NCBI GenBank assembly: GCA_029573365.1
Contig: JAKQGD010000362.1
Location: forward strand, 1-10,929
Reading direction: 5' to 3'
Origin: Bacteroidota bacterium
GTDB lineage: Bacteria; Bacteroidota; Bacteroidia; Chitinophagales; Saprospiraceae
Length of the DNA stretch: 10,929 bases
In this document: positions 7,069-10,929 of the stretch, one piece after another
How the letters are laid out: every line of letters begins with the position of its first letter
Numbering within the stretch: the stretch's first letter is position 1
Position numbers and translations under genes: made by a program
Notes under the pieces: model-generated
The model's database searches: none
Seen by the model: only the letters and a program-made list of their open reading frames with translations
What the model was told of the DNA's origin: nothing

Positions 7069-7548
7069 ATGCAAAGAAAAATAGACATCGCAAACAGGCT
7101 CAGGGAGGTGCTTCTCAGCGGTCACTGGATAGCAAATATCAATTTTAAGGAAAATATTGATGGCCTCACCTGGAAACAGGCCACCACCTCAGTGGAGGGT
7201 CTCAATTCTATAGCTCTGCTGACATTTCATATCAATTATTACCTGGCAGGATTGCTGCATGTGTTCCACGGCGGTAGCCTCGATATCAGGGATAAATACA
7301 GTTTTGACATGCCTCCCATACAATCCGATGAAGACTGGAGCAGACTACGCAATGATTTTTTGGCCAATGCCGAAGCATTTGCCTCCTGGGTGGAAAACAT
7401 GCCTGACAGCATGCTCGACGACCCTTTTACAGATCCTAAATACGGCAATTACCAGCGAAATATCGAAGGGGTCATAGAGCACAGTTACTATCACCTCGGC
7501 CAACTCACTCTCATAAGAAAAATGGTCCTCGCCAGGCACACAAACTAA
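7069..7548 (+). CDS. second DinB-like putative metalloprotein
   Basis: A 159-residue DinB-fold protein from a different subgroup than its upstream neighbour. The metal-site pattern is H54 (LLTFHINYY) plus H138 and H142 (IEHSYYHLGQLTLIRK). The N-terminal LREVLLSGHWIANINFKENI segment is the usual first helix and loop of this subgroup. Apart from the shared fold pattern there is little resemblance to the protein at 6462-6971, so a recent tandem duplication is unlikely. It lies 97 bases after that gene and only 9 bases before the YdeI-like gene, with which it almost certainly forms an operon. Function is unknown: thiol transferase-like chemistry is possible from family knowledge but unproven. Cytoplasmic; no signal peptide. 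Confidence 0.8.
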   Translation: MQRKIDIANRLREVLLSGHWIANINFKENIDGLTWKQATTSVEGLNSIALLTFHINYYLAGLLHVFHGGSLDIRDKYSFDMPPIQSDEDWSRLRNDFLANAEAFASWVENMPDSMLDDPFTDPKYGNYQRNIEGVIEHSYYHLGQLTLIRKMVLARHTN

Positions 7549-7557
7549 ATTCCCGAT

Positions 7558-8187
7558 ATGTCTATCAAAAATCCAAAAGTTGACCTGTATCTTATCGACG
7601 GCTGTGGCAGGTGTAAGTACTATGCTACGCCTCAGTGCAAGGTACACGACTGGCGTAATGCCCTTATTGCTCTGCGTTCAGTGGTATTGGAGTGCGGCCT
7701 CACAGAGGAGCTCAAGTGGAGCATGCCGGTATATACGGTAGACGACCGCAACATTTTGATGATTGCAGCTTTTAAAGACAATTGTGTGCTCAGTTTTTTC
7801 AAAGGTTCTCTGCTGACAGACCCGGCATCTGTGCTCCAAAAGCCCGGAGAAAGCTCCCAGGCAGGACGCTTTTTTAAGTTCACATCGGTAGAGGAGGTTC
7901 TGGAACAGGACAATCTGATAAGGCAGTATATTGCTGAAGCCGTGGCCATAGAAAAGTCAGGAGCAAAGGTCGAATTCAAGAAAAATCCCGAACCCATGCC
8001 TACAGAACTGGAGCAAAAGCTGGAGGACGACCCCGTGTTTCGGGATGCTTTTTATAGACTTACTCCGGGTAGGCAAAGGGGCTATATTCTCTTTTTTTCG
8101 CAACCCAAACAGTCCGCTACCAGGATGTCCAGAATTGAAAAATGTACCCCCAGGATCTTTGAAGGCAAAGGAATGCATGATTACTGA
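7558..8187 (+). CDS. YdeI/OmpD-associated family protein (DUF1801-type N-terminal half)
   Basis: A 209-residue cytoplasmic protein of the YdeI family. Recognisable blocks: a Cys/His-rich N-terminus (C16, C19, C27, H30), LTEELKWSMPVYT (48-60), the DUF1801-like core ending in LSFFKGSLL (78-86), SSQAGRFFKF (99-108), and the C-terminal OmdA-like block LTPGRQRGYILFFSQPKQ (168-185) followed by TRMSRIEK. The length is normal for the family and the ends look intact. The C-x2-C-x7-C-x2-H spacing suggests a small metal site, an inference only. Relatives are annotated as bacteriocin-protection or OmpD-associated, but biochemical function is poorly defined. It follows the second DinB-like gene by 9 bases, which implies cotranscription. 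Confidence 0.82.
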   Translation: MSIKNPKVDLYLIDGCGRCKYYATPQCKVHDWRNALIALRSVVLECGLTEELKWSMPVYTVDDRNILMIAAFKDNCVLSFFKGSLLTDPASVLQKPGESSQAGRFFKFTSVEEVLEQDNLIRQYIAEAVAIEKSGAKVEFKKNPEPMPTELEQKLEDDPVFRDAFYRLTPGRQRGYILFFSQPKQSATRMSRIEKCTPRIFEGKGMHDY

Positions 8188-8235
8188 TTGCTCTGGGGCC
8201 TATTCAATTCACAGTGAATAAATTTATTAACAATT

Positions 8236-8251
8236 CTTATGAGAGCATAAG
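8236..8251. other. short hairpin between the YdeI-like gene and katG
   Basis: CTTATG (8236-8241) and CATAAG (8246-8251) form a perfect 6-bp stem with an AGAG loop; flanking AATT segments can extend it with a single bulge, and TTTT follows at 8255-8258. It lies 48 bases after the stop of the YdeI-like gene and could be a weak terminator for that operon or a regulatory site. The stem is short and A/T-rich. Confidence 0.3.
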
Positions 8252-8305
8252 CAATTTTGAGGCCTTTCGGCACAACAAAACACCCTTCTTTCCTCTTTAA
8301 AATAT

Positions 8306-8370
8306 GATAATTTATCGGCTGTGGCCAATTGTCATGGTTATGGTTTTGTTTTCCGATTTAAAATTTTAAA
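8306..8370. promoter_or_regulatory. katG upstream region with two short palindromes
   Basis: GATAA-T-TTATC at 8306-8316 is a perfect inverted repeat, and TTTAAAATTTTAAA at 8357-8370 is a perfect 14-base palindrome ending 53 bases before the katG start. Catalase-peroxidase genes are commonly controlled by OxyR, PerR or Fur-type regulators, and such sites are palindromic, but neither repeat matches a consensus I can name with confidence and both are A/T-rich. A one-mismatch -7 box (TAAGTTTT, 8386-8393) lies downstream with no matching -33 element. The rest of the 8188-8423 gap shows no credible gene. Confidence 0.25.
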
Positions 8371-8423
8371 ACGCGGAGACTCAGATAAGTTTTACAGAAT
8401 TAACCACTTGAAAATTAGATTGT

Positions 8424-10631
8424 ATGGATAACCACAACGGAACGGGAGGAAAATGTCCCGTACATCACGGACCTGTCAGCCAGGCGGCAGGGGGAGGCAC
8501 CACTTTAAAGGATTGGTGGCCCAATAAACTAAATCTTGGCATTTTGAGGCAGCATTCGTCTCTGTCCGATCCCATGGATAAAGATTTTGACTATGCCGAA
8601 GAATTTAAAAAGCTCGACTACTATGGTCTTAAAAAAGACCTTGAAAAGCTGATGACCGATTCACAGGACTGGTGGCCGGCAGATTTCGGACACTATGGCC
8701 CGTTTTTTATACGTATGGCCTGGCACAGTGCAGGTACATACCGGGTGAGTGACGGCCGTGGTGGAGGTGGCTCGGGAAGTCAGAGATTTGCTCCGCTCAA
8801 CAGCTGGCCCGACAACGTAAACCTCGACAAGGCACGTCGTCTGCTTTGGCCCATTAAGCAGAAATATGGTAAAAAAATATCGTGGGCAGATTTGTTTATT
8901 CTCACAGGCAATGTTGCCCTTGAATCTATGGGATTTAAAACTTTTGGATTCGGAGGCGGCCGCGAAGATATCTGGGAACCTGAGCAGGATATTTACTGGG
9001 GTTCCGAAAAAGAGTGGCTGGACGACAAGAGGTATTCTGGCGAAAGAGACTTGGAAAATCCTCTGGCCGCTGTTCAGATGGGACTCATCTACGTAAATCC
9101 CGAAGGGCCCAATGGAAACCCTGATCCTGTTGCTGCGGCAAAGGATATCAGGGAGACCTTTGGCAGGATGGCCATGAACGACGAGGAAACCGTGGCACTC
9201 ATTGCAGGTGGACATACCTTTGGCAAAGCCCACGGTGCAGCCCTGGCTTCTAACCTTGAAGCCGACCCCGAAGCTGCACCTGTTGAAGAGCAGGGCTTCG
9301 GATGGCACAACAGGTATGGCAGCGGCAAAGGCGGAGATACCATCACCTCAGGCCTTGAAGTGACATGGACCACCACTCCCACTAAATGGGGAAACAACTT
9401 TTTTGAAAATCTTTTCGGCTTCGAGTGGGAATTGTTTAAGAGCCCGGCAGGGGCACATCAATGGAGACCCAAAAACGGGGCAGGTGCCGGCATGATACCT
9501 GATGCTCACGACCCCGCCAAAAAACACGTGCCTACCATGCTGACAACTGACTTGTCACTCAGGTTCGACCCTGCATACGAAAAGATCTCCCAAAGGTTTC
9601 TGGAAAATCCCGGTCAATTTGCGGATGCCTTCGCCAGGGCATGGTATAAGCTGACACACAGGGACATGGGACCGATACAAAGATATCTCGGACCCGAAGT
9701 GCCAAAGGAAATCCTCATCTGGCAGGACCCGGTACCAGCTGCGGGTTACAAACTAATAAACCAGTCAGACGCCTCAGCCCTTAAATCGGAAATCCTTTCT
9801 TCAGGACTTTCAGTGTCTGAGTTGGTGTCAGCAGCTTGGGCTTCCGCCTCTACTTTCAGAGGTTCTGACATGAGGGGTGGCGCCAATGGAGCCCGCATCC
9901 GACTCGAACCACAGAGAAGCTGGGCGGTCAACAACCCACCACAGCTGACCAAAGTTTTGGGTGTCCTGGAGGGCATTCAGACAAAGTTTAACGGTAGCCA
10001 GGCTGACGGCAAAAGGATATCTATGGCAGACATGATTGTTCTGGCAGGATGTGCAGCTGTAGAACTTGCCGCCGACAAAGGCGGTCATAAAGTGAATGTG
10101 CCCTTTACACCCGGACGCACCGATGCCACACAGGAACAAACCGATGTCGAGTCTTTTGCTTATCTCGAGCCTGAAGCGGATGGATTCAGAAATTACCTCA
10201 AAAAACGATACTCTGTTCCCGCCGAGGAAATGCTCGTGGACAAAGCCCAGCTGTTAAAGCTCACCGCTCCAGAAATGACTGTTCTTGTAGGAGGACTACG
10301 TGCACTCAATGCCAACTATGACCACTCCGGCCTCGGTGTGTTTACGGCAAATCCCGGCACGCTGACCAATGACTTTTTTGTCCACCTGCTCGACATGGGT
10401 ACAGTATGGGCTCCTGAGGGCAGTAACGAAGTGTATACAGGACGCGACAGGAAGACTGGTGCCAAAAAGTGGACCGCCAGCAGGGTAGACCTCATTTTTG
10501 GCTCCAACTCAGAGTTGAGAGCCATAGCGGAGGTGTACGCATGCAGCGATTCCGGTGAGAAATTTGTCCGTGATTTTGTAGCAGCATGGACCAAGGTCAT
10601 GAACCTCGACAGGTACGACCTAAAAAACTGA
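8424..10631 (+). CDS. katG: catalase-peroxidase KatG
   Basis: A 735-residue cytoplasmic heme enzyme that dismutates hydrogen peroxide and also has peroxidase activity. The N-terminal GGKCPVHHG and the two-domain length are typical of the family. The distal heme site is R97, W100 and H101 (IRMAWHSAG). The covalent Met-Tyr-Trp adduct needed for catalase activity can form from W100, Y223 (GLIYVNPEGP) and M249 (FGRMAMND). The proximal side has H264 (AGGHTFGKAHG), W322 (TPTKW) and D376 (LTTDLSLRFDP). The mobile arginine is R413 (THRDMGP), at the same spacing from D376 as in mycobacterial KatG. The C-terminal heme-free domain is intact and ends MNLDRYDL, as in enterobacterial KatG. The ATG at 8424 gives the standard N-terminus. 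It is monocistronic with its own strong terminator; no OxyR, Fur or peroxiredoxin gene is adjacent. It should protect against peroxide. Confidence 0.98.
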   Translation: MDNHNGTGGKCPVHHGPVSQAAGGGTTLKDWWPNKLNLGILRQHSSLSDPMDKDFDYAEEFKKLDYYGLKKDLEKLMTDSQDWWPADFGHYGPFFIRMAWHSAGTYRVSDGRGGGGSGSQRFAPLNSWPDNVNLDKARRLLWPIKQKYGKKISWADLFILTGNVALESMGFKTFGFGGGREDIWEPEQDIYWGSEKEWLDDKRYSGERDLENPLAAVQMGLIYVNPEGPNGNPDPVAAAKDIRETFGRMAMNDEETVALIAGGHTFGKAHGAALASNLEADPEAAPVEEQGFGWHNRYGSGKGGDTITSGLEVTWTTTPTKWGNNFFENLFGFEWELFKSPAGAHQWRPKNGAGAGMIPDAHDPAKKHVPTMLTTDLSLRFDPAYEKISQRFLENPGQFADAFARAWYKLTHRDMGPIQRYLGPEVPKEILIWQDPVPAAGYKLINQSDASALKSEILSSGLSVSELVSAAWASASTFRGSDMRGGANGARIRLEPQRSWAVNNPPQLTKVLGVLEGIQTKFNGSQADGKRISMADMIVLAGCAAVELAADKGGHKVNVPFTPGRTDATQEQTDVESFAYLEPEADGFRNYLKKRYSVPAEEMLVDKAQLLKLTAPEMTVLVGGLRALNANYDHSGLGVFTANPGTLTNDFFVHLLDMGTVWAPEGSNEVYTGRDRKTGAKKWTASRVDLIFGSNSELRAIAEVYACSDSGEKFVRDFVAAWTKVMNLDRYDLKN

Positions 10632-10682
10632 TGCGACAGGCTCGTATTGCTTTAGCTGAGCCTGGCAAATAAATATGTCTTT

Positions 10683-10718
10683 AAAGGCAGCCCAATTTAT
10701 TAAAGGGCTGCCTTTTTT
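10683..10718. terminator. Rho-independent terminator after katG
   Basis: A perfect 11-base-pair stem (AAAGGCAGCCC, 10683-10693, with its complement at 10705-10715) encloses an 11-base loop, and T residues run to 10718. It begins 51 bases after the katG stop. It also lies just past the stop of the convergent minus-strand gene at 10724; on that strand only three T residues follow the stem core, so it may end that transcript less efficiently. Confidence 0.88.
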
Positions 10719-10723
10719 ATACT

Positions 10724-10929
10724 CTAATTTATATTTAGGCCGGCTGACAAAGTATGGGAAGGAATCAAAGGAAGGGTATAAAAAATGCCTGGACCATAAT
10801 GTGCAGCCAAATTGATTTGGCTGAAACTATCATCCTGATAACCACCAAAAGTGCTTTTTGAAGAGGCCACACAATTTTCCGCTCGAGCCGCTCGGGCTTT
10901 TACTTTTTTCCTATAGCTGAAAAAATTAA
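10724..10929 (-). CDS. C-terminal end of an unidentified protein (5' end outside window)
   Basis: On the minus strand one frame is open from the right edge (first full codon at 10927) to a TAG at 10724-10726, giving 67 residues; the other two minus frames have stops within the first ten codons. The peptide starts with a basic, alanine/arginine-rich stretch (YRKKVKARAARAEN), then a Gly/Ser/Gln-rich part, and ends with alternating hydrophobic segments (INLAAHYGPGIFYTLPLIPS) up to LSAGLNIN. It is too short to have a start codon in the window and I do not recognise the family. Its convergent placement, with the stop 6 bases from the katG terminator, fits a real gene end. A 35-codon plus-strand frame (about 10754-10861) is a less likely alternative. 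Confidence 0.5.
   Translation of the reverse strand, partial: NFFSYRKKVKARAARAENCVASSKSTFGGYQDDSFSQINLAAHYGPGIFYTLPLIPSHTLSAGLNIN

Noticed and set aside
7632..7997. 121-codon minus-strand open frame inside the YdeI-like gene
   Set aside because: It is antisense to a well-conserved protein and has no domain pattern.
5936..8187. Possible anti-phage or toxin-antitoxin cluster (MazG-like plus small proteins)
   Set aside because: No nuclease, toxin, sensor or mobile-element gene is present; each product fits a common chromosomal family and the MazG-like protein belongs to the PRA-PH-like housekeeping type.
8304..8369. 21-codon hydrophobic open frame upstream of katG
   Set aside because: It is very short, has no ribosome-binding or promoter support, and is within what a random A/T-rich spacer can contain. 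It is not reported as a gene.
9288..9296. Apparent loss of the KatG adduct methionine (Gln in the VEEQGFGW segment where the mycobacterial protein has Met)
   Set aside because: On re-alignment this is not the adduct position. The adduct Met is M249 in FGRMAMND, which is present; Gln at this other place is also found in enterobacterial KatG.
8661..9308. 215-codon open frame on the minus strand inside katG
   Set aside because: It lies entirely antisense to highly conserved KatG coding sequence, including catalytic motifs; its product has no recognisable features. It is a by-product of codon usage.

Overview
The window reads as chromosomal DNA of a Bacteroidota bacterium, perhaps a Saprospiria- or Chitinophagia-like lineage (that rank is a guess). 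The phylum call rests on three things in the sequence: a large secreted protein ending in a type IX secretion (T9SS) type A sorting domain, promoter-like TAnnTTTG boxes typical of the phylum, and start codons preceded by A/T-rich sequence rather than Shine-Dalgarno motifs.

Layout: (1) 1-152, the last 49 codons of an unidentified plus-strand gene cut by the window edge. (2) 312-4616, a 1434-residue secreted zinc metalloprotease: signal peptide, propeptide-like region, reprolysin-type HExxHxxxxxH domain, twelve PKD-type domains in strict A/B alternation, and a T9SS sorting domain. (3) A strong bidirectional terminator at 4618-4651 separates it from a convergent minus-strand gene (4701-5798) for a TakP-like TRAP-transporter solute-binding lipoprotein with a Tat-like signal; no TRAP permease gene is present. 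(4) A 137-base divergent promoter region leads into a plus-strand run of four small cytoplasmic genes (5936-8187): a MazG/PRA-PH-like NTP pyrophosphohydrolase, two distinct DinB-fold putative metalloproteins, and a YdeI/OmpD-associated family protein with an N-terminal Cys/His cluster. (5) After a 236-base non-coding gap with two short palindromes comes katG (8424-10631), a full-length catalase-peroxidase with all key catalytic residues, closed by a strong terminator. (6) 10724-10929 holds the last 67 codons of a convergent minus-strand gene that runs off the right edge.

Functionally this looks like ordinary chromosome and not a genomic island: there are no transposases, integrases, tRNAs, CRISPR arrays or recognisable defence genes. 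The middle of the window (pyrophosphohydrolase, two DinB-fold proteins, YdeI-like protein, KatG) has a loose housecleaning/stress flavour, but common regulation is only inferred. The most unusual structure is the alternating PKD array, in which every domain carries a cysteine at a fixed place and the B-domain and following A-domain cysteines lie 26-28 residues apart. No convincing undescribed multi-gene system was found.
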